Below the pieces are notes generated by a model. That model made no database searches. It was not told the origin of the DNA and was given only the letters and a program-made list of their open reading frames with translations. The translations under genes were made by a program, and so were the position numbers. Positions 6,601-13,166 of a stretch of 13,166 nucleotides of DNA are shown piece by piece (position 1 is the stretch's first letter; each line of letters begins with the position of its first letter). Source of the DNA: Methylobacteriaceae bacterium (GTDB taxonomy: Bacteria > Pseudomonadota > Alphaproteobacteria > Rhizobiales > Beijerinckiaceae); the NCBI GenBank assembly GCA_031272615.1, contig JAISTL010000162.1, positions 1-13,166 on the forward strand, given 5' to 3'.

Positions 6601-7767
6601 TCAGTAAGCGTGGGTCCGTTCATCACGGATATCGTCTTCATCCACCTTGCCCCACAGCTTGTAATACACCCAGCTTGTATAGGCCAGAACGATGGGGACA
6701 AAGACGAGGGTGACAATCAACATATTGAACAGCGTAGTTTCGCTCGACGATGAATCCCACACCGTCAGCGCGGCATTGAGCTGCTCCGACGACGGCAGAA
6801 TGATGGGGAACATCGACAACCCGACGGTGGAGATGATGCCCAGTTCAGCAATCGAGCTGGAAATGAAGCTCCAACCTTCCTTGTTTTTGCGCAACAGAAC
6901 GAAGGTCGCCAGGGAGCCGATGACTCCCAGCGCCGGAGCCAGAACCATCCACGGATAAACGCCGTAGTTGTGGAACCACGACACCGTGCCGCGCGCCACC
7001 TCCTTGAAGGTCGGGTTGGACGGCCCGTTATCCGGAATGAAACTGGTGATTTCATATCCGATGGGTTCGCCGCCGGGCCACAAGAACAGCCAAGCGCCGC
7101 AGCTGACGAACATGATCACAGTGAACAACGCCGTGACCTGGCCGATGGCCCGGGCGCGGCGATTCACCGGCCCCTCCGTCTTCAACACCAGCCAGGCGGC
7201 GCCGTGGGTGACCAGCATCAGCAGCGACAACACTCCACACGCCAGGGCGAAGGGGTTCAGCAAACCAAAGAACGTGCCGTCATAGAACACCTGCAATTCA
7301 TCGGTGATGCGGAACGGCACGCCCTGCAGCACATTGCCGATGGCGACCCCGAAAATCAGCGACGGCACGAAACCGCCGATGAACAGAAGCAAATCCCAGG
7401 TTTTACGCCAGACGCCGCTTTCGATTTTCGAGCGGTATTTGAACCCGACCGGCCGGAGAATCAGCGCGAACAGGATGGCAAACATCGCCAGATAAAACCC
7501 CGAGAACGACACCGCGTAGAGTGTCGGCCAGGCGGCGAAGATGGCGCCGCCGCCGAGCAGCAACCACACCTGGTTGCCTTCCCACACCGGCCCGACCGAG
7601 TTGATGGCGATACGATGCTCAACATCACCGGAAGGAAGGAAGGGAAGCAAAGCCGCCACTCCGAGGTCAAATCCGTCGGTGATGGCAAATCCGATCAGCA
7701 CAACGCCGAGAAGAAGCCACCAGATCACGCGCAGGACGTCATAATCTATCAGTTCCAACAAAGCCAT
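6601..7767 (-). CDS. cydB: Cytochrome bd ubiquinol oxidase subunit II (CydB)
   Basis: CydB is the structural partner of CydA in the quinol oxidase of the inner membrane. From the start used here the product is 388 residues (E. coli 379) with eight to nine hydrophobic helices. Landmarks are ELIDYDVLRVIWWLLLGVVL, FAITDGFDLGVAALLPFL, GPVWEGNQVWLLLGGGAIFAAWP, ILRPVGFKYR, GNVLQGVPF and SMFPIILPSS. Two ATGs compete. The one at 7776 overlaps the cydA stop as ATGA, but the GGGAGG motif directly abuts it. The one at 7767 has that motif nine bases upstream, so I chose it. If re-initiation dominates, the protein gains MTT. It lies between cydA and cydX in one operon. Confidence 0.95.
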   Translation of the reverse strand: MALLELIDYDVLRVIWWLLLGVVLIGFAITDGFDLGVAALLPFLPSGDVEHRIAINSVGPVWEGNQVWLLLGGGAIFAAWPTLYAVSFSGFYLAMFAILFALILRPVGFKYRSKIESGVWRKTWDLLLFIGGFVPSLIFGVAIGNVLQGVPFRITDELQVFYDGTFFGLLNPFALACGVLSLLMLVTHGAAWLVLKTEGPVNRRARAIGQVTALFTVIMFVSCGAWLFLWPGGEPIGYEITSFIPDNGPSNPTFKEVARGTVSWFHNYGVYPWMVLAPALGVIGSLATFVLLRKNKEGWSFISSSIAELGIISTVGLSMFPIILPSSEQLNAALTVWDSSSSETTLFNMLIVTLVFVPIVLAYTSWVYYKLWGKVDEDDIRDERTHAY

Positions 7768-7772
7768 GGTCG

Positions 7773-9356
7773 TCATCCTCCCATAAACACCGGACGCTCG
7801 CCGGCATCGTGGGCGAGTTCCAGTTCAGGACCGCGCCGCACCGCCCGCACCATCAGGCTGACCTCGACGATGAGCAATACGAAGTAAATTGCCGTGAAGC
7901 CCGCCAGAGTCAACTGAACGGATTCGGCGGTATGATTGGAAACCGCCACGGCGGTAGGCAGAACGCCTTCAATAATCCAGGGTTGACGGCCCAGTTCCGC
8001 GACCATCCACCCGCATTCCGCCGCAATCCACGGCAACGGAATGCTGAAAACGGCCAGTCTCAACAGCCAGGCGCGTTTTTCCAAGGCGTTTTTGGCGGAA
8101 ATGATATAGAACGTCAGCAGGAACAGGATCAGGTAGAACCCCAACCCGACCATGATGCGGAACGTCCAGAACACATATGCGACCGGCGGTACGGTGTCCC
8201 GCGCCGCCTGCTCGATGGCCGCATCGTCGGCGCCGCGGATATCACCGCCCGGCACGTACTTCTTGAGAAGCAATCCATAGCCGAGATCGCGCGAGTGTTC
8301 GTTGAACCTGTCGAGGTCTTCCTGCTCCGGAGCCCGCTGGGCTTTGCGCGCATCCCGGATGGCGTTCAGGGCCCAATAGGCGGTGATACCGCTGCGGATA
8401 CGGTCTTTGGCCTCGTTGACGAGATCATTGATGCCCGTAATCCGGCCGTCCAGCGAACGGGTGACAAGGATGCCCCCCACCCAGGGAATTTTGATGGCGT
8501 AGTGGTTTTCACCCGCTTCCTGATCCGGGAACGCGGCCACGACGAAATCCGCCGGAGCATCCTCGGTAGTCCAGTGGGCCTCCATGGCCGCCAGCTTCAT
8601 TTTCTGATGCTGGCCGGTGAGATAACCCGCCTCGTCTCCGACGAGAATCACGGAGGCGGCGGCAATCAGGCCGAAGGACGACGCCAGAACAATGGAGCGT
8701 TTGGCCACCTCGGGAACCCGCCCCTTCAGCAGATACCATGACGATACGCCGATGACGAATACCGAAGCGGTGACATAGCCGGCGGAAACCGTGTGCAGGA
8801 ACTTCGTCTGGGCGACGATGTTCATCAGCACGGCGCCGAAATTGTCGACTTCCATGCGCATGGTCAGCGGGTTGAACACCGACCCTTCGGGATTCTGCAT
8901 CCAGCCGTTGGCGATCAGAATCCACAACGCGGAGAGATTGGAACCCAGCGCCACCAGCCAGGTGCACAACAGGTGCCCGCCTTTGGACAGGCGATCCCAC
9001 CCGAAAAAGAACAAACCGATAAACGTCGCTTCCATAAAGAAAGCCATCAACGCCTCGATGGCGAGGGGCGCGCCGAAGATGTCGCCCACATAATGGCTGT
9101 AATAGCTCCAGTTCATGCCGAACTGGAATTCCATCACAATACCCGTCGAAACACCGAGAACGAAATTGATCCCGAACAGAACGCCCCAGAATTTGGTGAT
9201 CTGCCGCCAGATGGGACGACCGGTCGCAACATAGACCGTTTCCATCACGGCGAGCAGCATCGACAAACCAAGGGTCAACGGAACGAAGATGAAATGGTAA
9301 AGCGCAGTTATCGCAAATTGCAGACGCGATAGCGTGACAACGTCAAAGAAGTCCAT
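7773..9356 (-). CDS. cydA: Cytochrome bd ubiquinol oxidase subunit I (CydA)
   Basis: CydA carries haems b558, b595 and d, oxidises quinol and reduces oxygen to water at high affinity. The 527-residue product is close to E. coli CydA (522) and of the long Q-loop type. Conserved features are LSRLQFAITALYHFIFVPLT with the haem-ligand His21, GMNWSYYSHYVGDIFGAPLA, Glu101 and Glu109 (equivalents of E. coli E99 and E107), ANGWMQNP, His188 in KFLHTV (E. coli H186), QKMKLAAMEAHW at the start of the Q-loop, DLGYGLLLKKY, and Met402 in FRIMVGLGF (E. coli M393). Near the end GRQPWIIEGVLPTA is diagnostic. GAGGGGG lies upstream of the ATG. The 116-bp gap from cydC could hold an internal promoter, but I find no FNR-type TTGAT-N4-ATCAA box. 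Confidence 0.97.
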   Translation of the reverse strand: MDFFDVVTLSRLQFAITALYHFIFVPLTLGLSMLLAVMETVYVATGRPIWRQITKFWGVLFGINFVLGVSTGIVMEFQFGMNWSYYSHYVGDIFGAPLAIEALMAFFMEATFIGLFFFGWDRLSKGGHLLCTWLVALGSNLSALWILIANGWMQNPEGSVFNPLTMRMEVDNFGAVLMNIVAQTKFLHTVSAGYVTASVFVIGVSSWYLLKGRVPEVAKRSIVLASSFGLIAAASVILVGDEAGYLTGQHQKMKLAAMEAHWTTEDAPADFVVAAFPDQEAGENHYAIKIPWVGGILVTRSLDGRITGINDLVNEAKDRIRSGITAYWALNAIRDARKAQRAPEQEDLDRFNEHSRDLGYGLLLKKYVPGGDIRGADDAAIEQAARDTVPPVAYVFWTFRIMVGLGFYLILFLLTFYIISAKNALEKRAWLLRLAVFSIPLPWIAAECGWMVAELGRQPWIIEGVLPTAVAVSNHTAESVQLTLAGFTAIYFVLLIVEVSLMVRAVRRGPELELAHDAGERPVFMGG

Positions 9357-9472
9357 GATATAAGCCCCCTCGCGGGTAAACCCGGCTTCAGATTACCGTA
9401 TTTCCATGCTTAAGCGGAAACAAACCGATACGCAATAGGCAGAGATGAGAAATGTCGTTTTTTTGACATCTT
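9357..9472 (-). promoter_or_regulatory. cydC-cydA spacer with two inverted repeats
   Basis: The largest gap inside the cyd operon (116 bp) holds a perfect palindrome CGGGT-AA-ACCCG (9373-9384) next to the cydA ribosome-binding site. It also holds most of an imperfect stem-loop (GAGAAATGTC at 9447-9456, GACATCTTTC at 9465-9474, eight of ten paired) whose second arm overlaps the cydC stop codon. On the transcript the loop is A-rich and no U-run follows, so it is not an intrinsic terminator. It could set relative levels of CydC and CydA by processing, or an internal promoter may lie here; the sequence does not decide. Confidence 0.4.
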
Positions 9473-11164
9473 TCAATTGTGCCGTAACCCATTGAGTATT
9501 CTATCAAATTCTGGCGTTCCCCTGAAAATTGGGGCGGAAATCTCCCGATTTTTGATATAAATCAATCGTTCCGCCAGTTCCGCTTCCCGGCGGATATGGG
9601 TGGAGATAATCAGGGTCCGGCCGTCGAGACGTTCGCTGAGTCGTACGGCAACGTCTTCGGCGGTTTCCCGATCGAGCCCCTCGGTCGGTTCGTCCAGCAG
9701 CCACAACCGCGTCGGGCGCAGGAACAGGCGGGCAAGAGACAGGCGGCGCGCCTGCCCTGCCGACAGCCCGAGGCCGCCCTCGCCGAGCCGTGTCTCCAAC
9801 CCGGCGGGCAGCCCCCTGACGACATCGGCCAAACCGGCCGTCTCCAAGGCCGAGAGCAGCGCCGCATCGTCAGCATCGGGGTTTGCCAGGCGCAGGTTTT
9901 CCCGCAGGGTATCCTGAAACAACTCGGTTTTCTGGGTAAGCAGCGTCGCCGGAATGCTCTCGATCGACCCGGCGCGCACGGAGAGTTCACCGGCGACGGC
10001 GCGAAGCAGCGTGGTTTTTCCCATGCCGCTGGAGCCGATGAGTGCCAGGCGGCCGCCGTCCTCCAGTTTGAGGGACACCTGCTTCAACGCAATATCGGCA
10101 TTGGCTGCGGGCGGTATGTCGACACGGTCGAGAACCACCGCCAGCCCGGCGGGCGGCAAAGGATGAGGAGATGGAGGAGATGCCGGGACGAGCCGCGGAC
10201 CGAGCCTTTGCGCCGCCAGCGCCGAACGGCTCAGTTCCATGGCGCCGCGTTGCAGCGGGCCAAAGGGCTCCAGCGCCACAAACACCAGCAGCAGGGCCAG
10301 CGCCGCCGCCGGGGCGTCGATGACGCCGCCCTCCACCAGCAAACTCACCGCCACCAGCGCGCCGGTGAGAAACAGGGTCGACGCCACCATGAATCCGGCC
10401 GTCATGAGGGTTTCCACGCGGTTCAGCGCGTTGTCGGCGTCGCGGACGGCATCCTCCGCCGCCAGTACCCCCCGCACTTGGGCGGCAAGTCGGCCGCTCA
10501 TGAGGAGATCCGTCTGTCCGGCGACCAGATCGATCACCCGGGAACGCAAACCCTCCAGGGCATAAGCCTTGCGGCGGGCCGGGCGGCGGGCGGCGAGGGC
10601 GCCGGCAAGCGGCAGGGAGAAACCGGCAAGGGCAAGCAGCACGCCGATGGCATCGGCCAATCCGCGGTCCATGGTCGAGAGAATGAGCCAAGTCGCCGCC
10701 ACCACCCAAAAGGCGGCGAACACCGGGACAATCAGCCGCAAATAAAAGGAATCCAATGAATCGACGTCCACCGTCAACCGGAACAGCAGCCGCGCCGGGC
10801 GCATTTGCAGCGTGGCCGCCGCCCGCTCTGAGGCAAAACCCCTGAAGATACGCTCACGCATCGCCGCCAGCACCGCCAATGTCGCATCGTGCGTCATCAG
10901 CCGCTCACCATAACGGCAGGCGGTGCGTGCCAAGGCGAGGAACCGGATGGACGCGGAGGGCGCGAACACATTGAAGGAAATCGCGGTTTCCGGCATGAAG
11001 CCGGCGACGGCCGTCGCCGTGATGAACCAGCCGGATATGCCGAGCAGCGCTGAACCGGCAAGGGCCGTCGCTACCGCCAGCAGTGCGCCGATGAGCAGAA
11101 TTCCCCAACGCCCTTCCAGGAAAAAGGCGACGACCGGGCGAAGAATACGGGCCAGACGGATCAT
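9473..11164 (-). CDS. cydC: Thiol reductant ABC exporter subunit CydC
   Basis: CydC is one half of the heterodimeric CydDC ABC transporter, which exports glutathione and cysteine and is needed for bd oxidase assembly. The 563-residue product has an N-terminal six-helix membrane domain (about 10-320; typical opening LLGISGWFITATAVAG at 40-55, FNVFAPSASIRFLALARTACRYGERL at 64-89) and a C-terminal ATPase domain. Its motifs are Walker A GSSGMGKT (377-384), Q-loop Gln411, signature LSAGQ (467-471), Walker B LWLLDEP (487-493) with Glu492, and switch His523. A Pro/Ser-rich linker (328-339) joins the domains. The FNVFAPSASIRF wording and the position after cydD separate it from other ABC exporters. 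The start overlaps the cydD stop by four bases (ATGA), indicating coupled translation, as expected for a 1:1 heterodimer. Confidence 0.94.
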   Translation of the reverse strand: MIRLARILRPVVAFFLEGRWGILLIGALLAVATALAGSALLGISGWFITATAVAGFMPETAISFNVFAPSASIRFLALARTACRYGERLMTHDATLAVLAAMRERIFRGFASERAAATLQMRPARLLFRLTVDVDSLDSFYLRLIVPVFAAFWVVAATWLILSTMDRGLADAIGVLLALAGFSLPLAGALAARRPARRKAYALEGLRSRVIDLVAGQTDLLMSGRLAAQVRGVLAAEDAVRDADNALNRVETLMTAGFMVASTLFLTGALVAVSLLVEGGVIDAPAAALALLLVFVALEPFGPLQRGAMELSRSALAAQRLGPRLVPASPPSPHPLPPAGLAVVLDRVDIPPAANADIALKQVSLKLEDGGRLALIGSSGMGKTTLLRAVAGELSVRAGSIESIPATLLTQKTELFQDTLRENLRLANPDADDAALLSALETAGLADVVRGLPAGLETRLGEGGLGLSAGQARRLSLARLFLRPTRLWLLDEPTEGLDRETAEDVAVRLSERLDGRTLIISTHIRREAELAERLIYIKNREISAPIFRGTPEFDRILNGLRHN

Positions 11165-12870
11165 TGTGCCCCCTCCCCGGACTCTTCGTTCAAGCGGATC
11201 ACCCGGTCCATCCGCGCCGCCAGTTCCGGGTCATGGGTGGCCACCAGCATGGTTTTCCCGGCGGCAAGACGCAGAAGGTCTTCCGTGATATCACGGGCGG
11301 TTTCCGCATCGAGATGAGCGGTGGGTTCATCCGCAAGAATGACCGAAACGTTTTCATCGGCGGCGGCGCGCGCCAGCAACAGACGCAGGGCCTCGCCTCC
11401 GGAAAGTCCGTTGCCGCCTTCGCCCAAAGGCGCGCCGCCGCGCCGGGCCGCCACCTCCCCCAGCGAGGCAACTGTCAGGGCTTTTTCGATTTCGGGCTTG
11501 CCGAGCGACAGGCGCCCCAAGGTGATATTCCGGTTGATGGTAGTGGCGAAAATGTGTGAGCGCTGCCCGAGCCAGCCGATTTGCGAACGCAGCGTTTCCG
11601 CGTTCTCACCGGTCATGGATACGCCGTCAAAGCGGATTTCCCCGGAACTCACCGGGACAAGACCGGCGACAAGGGCGAGCAGCGTTGTCTTTCCCTGACC
11701 GCTGGGGCCGAAGAGCGCCACGTGTTCGCCGGAGCGGACAGTGCAGGAAAAGCCGTCGAAGACCGCGGGAGCCTCGGCGGAATGGCGGAACACCAGTGTC
11801 TCCAACACAATTTCCGGGGCGCGGCCGGAGCCGGAGCCTCGTCCGGTCCCCGCCGCCGCCTCATCGGCGCCGGGAAGAGTAAGACCGGGGCGGGTCAACG
11901 CCCGCATGGCCTCCTGCGCCGCCTTGCCCGCGGCACGGTCATGCCAGACGGCCGAAAGCTCCCGTAACGGCTCAAAAAACGCCGGAGACAACAGAAGAAT
12001 GAACATACCCTCCCCGAGGGTCAACCGCCCACCCCAAGCGCCGAAATTGAGCTCACCCAGCAGGTGAAAACCGACATACACCGCCACCATCGCCACGCCC
12101 AAGGCCGAGAACAGCTCCAGCACCGCCGAGGTGAGAAAGGCAATGCGCAGCACCCGCATGGTGCGCATCCGCAAGGATTCGGCTCCGGCACGAAGGCGCA
12201 CCGCAGTGCGATCCACCGCGTCGAGGGCGCGGATGGTCGCCAGACCGCGCAACCGATCCAGCAGAAAGGCGTTCATGTCGCTCATCCGCCCGAGCTGCTC
12301 TTCGCTGGCCTTCTGCGCCTGCCAGCCGATGAGCGCCATGAACAGCGGCACCACCGGCATGGCGATGAGCAACGCCAGCGCCGCCACCCAGGAAAACGGC
12401 AGAATGGCGAGCAAAATCAGCGCCGGAACGATACCCGCCTTGATTTGCGCCGGTTTGTAACGGGCGTGATAAGGAATGAGCATCTCCGCCTGTTCCGTCA
12501 CCACGCTGGCGGCGAGGCCCGACGTCGGCCGGTTGAGGTCCACCGGCGAGGCCCGGGCAAGAACCGCAACGGCGGTACCGCGCGCGGCGTGAACCCCCTG
12601 ACGCGCAAAAAGAAACGCCGAGCGTGACGCCGCCGCGGTCAATCCCGCCCGCAGCAGGCCGAGCCCCAATACGCCGCCGAACTCAAGCACGAAGCTCTCG
12701 CGAACACTTGTATAACCGCCGGTGGCCAGCGCGCCGACAACCGAGGCGATGAGCCATGCCTGCGGCAGCCACAACAGGGATGCCAGTGTCGTCATGACGC
12801 ATGACGGCGCGAGCGACCGGGTTTTCTCCGGCTGAGAGAGGGAAAGGGGGGTCGTCTCCATGGCGGTCAT
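11161..12870 (-). CDS. cydD: Thiol reductant ABC exporter subunit CydD
   Basis: CydD is the partner of CydC. The 569-residue product has a membrane domain (about 28-325) with the CydD hallmark LLLSPAFFEPLRELSAVWHDRAAGKAA (292-318), and an ATPase domain with Walker A GPSGQGKT (388-395), signature LSGGE (489-493), Walker B VILADEP (510-516) with Glu515, and switch His546. A Gly/Ser/Ala-rich linker (336-350) separates the two. The start at 12870 has GGAGA upstream; a second ATG at 12861 would remove three residues. It is the first gene of the cydDCABX operon, so its promoter should lie in the gap to the right. Putting the assembly exporter ahead of the oxidase genes in the same transcript differs from E. 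coli, where cydDC is a separate locus. Confidence 0.95.
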   Translation of the reverse strand: MTAMETTPLSLSQPEKTRSLAPSCVMTTLASLLWLPQAWLIASVVGALATGGYTSVRESFVLEFGGVLGLGLLRAGLTAAASRSAFLFARQGVHAARGTAVAVLARASPVDLNRPTSGLAASVVTEQAEMLIPYHARYKPAQIKAGIVPALILLAILPFSWVAALALLIAMPVVPLFMALIGWQAQKASEEQLGRMSDMNAFLLDRLRGLATIRALDAVDRTAVRLRAGAESLRMRTMRVLRIAFLTSAVLELFSALGVAMVAVYVGFHLLGELNFGAWGGRLTLGEGMFILLLSPAFFEPLRELSAVWHDRAAGKAAQEAMRALTRPGLTLPGADEAAAGTGRGSGSGRAPEIVLETLVFRHSAEAPAVFDGFSCTVRSGEHVALFGPSGQGKTTLLALVAGLVPVSSGEIRFDGVSMTGENAETLRSQIGWLGQRSHIFATTINRNITLGRLSLGKPEIEKALTVASLGEVAARRGGAPLGEGGNGLSGGEALRLLLARAAADENVSVILADEPTAHLDAETARDITEDLLRLAAGKTMLVATHDPELAARMDRVIRLNEESGEGAQ

Positions 12871-13114
12871 GACGTCTCCGGTTGGAACGGGCGGCCCGTT
12901 TGGGCGTCCCGTTGCCGCCTCTTAGCCGATTTCCCCGGGAATAGTAAGCCGGACTCCGAAAAAACCCGGCTGATCCGGGAATACGCCGGCCCGGACCCGG
13001 GATCATACGCTCTCGGGCAAATTCTGCCCGCGCTCCCCGTCCGGGAAGATGTCGTTTACCTATTTCCGGTAAAACGTGATTCGTCTGTCGTATCATTAAC
13101 CGCCGGAGGAACCG
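12871..13114. promoter_or_regulatory. Divergent cydD/chpT control region
   Basis: This 244-bp gap should hold promoters in both directions. The cydD-proximal part is GC-rich with short inverted repeats: AACGGG-CGG-CCCGTT (12886-12900) and CGGGCA-AATTC-TGCCCG (13014-13030), plus two CCGGGAATA copies (first near 12936, second near 12976). The right part is more AT-rich and carries TTTACC-N7-GGTAAA (13055-13073), a GANTC site (GATTC, 13078-13082) and a TTAACC half-site (13096-13101) just before the ribosome-binding site. Another GANTC is at 12952-12956. I see no FNR-type box. No confident -35/-10 pair can be assigned. Confidence 0.55.
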
Positions 13115-13166
13115 ATGCCGAAAGTCACCCTGGAAGCCATGGATCTCGCAGCCCTGCTCTGCTCCC
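13115..13166 (+). CDS. chpT: Probable histidine phosphotransferase ChpT (5' end only)
   Basis: Only 17 codons are visible, running off the right edge. They follow a strong GGAGGA ribosome-binding site four bases ahead of the ATG. The residues DLAALLCS (10-17) match the stretch that, in ChpT-family (DUF2328) proteins I recall, leads into the phospho-accepting CHDLISP motif. ChpT passes phosphate from the hybrid kinase CckA to CtrA and CpdR. The upstream region has a GANTC site and a TTAACC element, similar to those near ctrA. With so few residues the call rests on one short motif and on the genomic context, so another protein is possible. Confidence 0.6.
   Translation, partial: MPKVTLEAMDLAALLCS

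Noticed and set aside
7809..8741. Long + strand open frames opposite cydA, and similarly 6970-7887, 9596-10759 and 991-2010 (-)
   Set aside because: They are antisense shadows of strongly conserved genes in GC-rich DNA, rich in Arg/Pro/His/Gln, without family resemblance.
9447..9474. Intrinsic terminator between cydC and cydA
   Set aside because: On the transcribed strand the loop is A-rich and no U-run follows the stem; two of the ten positions are mismatched.
9357..9475. FNR/FixK-type box upstream of cydA
   Set aside because: I looked for TTGAT-N4-ATCAA and close variants here and upstream of cydD and found none.
12683..13096. - strand frame overlapping the cydD start and the gap before chpT
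   Set aside because: It is out of frame with cydD, Arg-rich, lacks a ribosome-binding site, and covers the expected promoter region.

Overview
The window looks like chromosomal DNA of a motile alphaproteobacterium, probably of Rhodospirillales type. The strongest pointers are a full-length CtrA cell-cycle regulator, the first codons of what looks like the ChpT phosphotransferase, an alphaproteobacterial-style FliJ next to ctrA, and GANTC (CcrM-type) sites in the regulatory gaps. The DNA is GC-rich and densely coding, except for one AT-rich 581-bp gap between ctrA and fliJ. I see no transposase, integrase, tRNA, rRNA or CRISPR array.

Left block (1-2137, + strand): the 3' end of a galactose/methyl-galactoside ABC transporter operon. 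It holds the C-terminal part of the ATPase MglA, the permease MglC, and a small 74-aa coiled-coil plus membrane-anchor protein directly behind mglC. MglB and the rest of mglA would lie to the left.

Second block (2187-4004): ctrA on the - strand with a strong intrinsic terminator, a divergent AT-rich control region with CtrA-like boxes, GANTC sites, clustered GGTAA/TTACC elements, a possible attenuator and a direct repeat, then fliJ on the + strand. fliJ converges on rsmB, and a hairpin at the junction overlaps the last codons of rsmB.

Third block (3974-6271, - strand): an htpX-rsmB operon (membrane zinc metalloprotease, then a 16S rRNA m5C methyltransferase) with 9 bp between the genes.

Fourth block (6418-12870, - strand): a complete cytochrome bd operon in the order cydD-cydC-cydA-cydB-cydX, ending in a clear intrinsic terminator. 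CydDC is the ABC exporter of thiols needed for bd oxidase assembly, CydAB is the quinol oxidase, and CydX is a 33-aa subunit that I read directly from the sequence. It gives high-affinity, microaerobic respiration.

Right edge (12871-13166): a divergent control region and the first 17 codons of a + strand gene that looks like chpT. If that is right, two parts of one phosphorelay (CckA-ChpT-CtrA) lie about 10 kb apart, on either side of the protease/methyltransferase and bd oxidase operons.

I found no clearly new multi-gene system. The parts most worth a second look are the ctrA-fliJ gap, the small protein behind mglC, and the shared sequence elements upstream of ctrA/fliJ, cydA and chpT.
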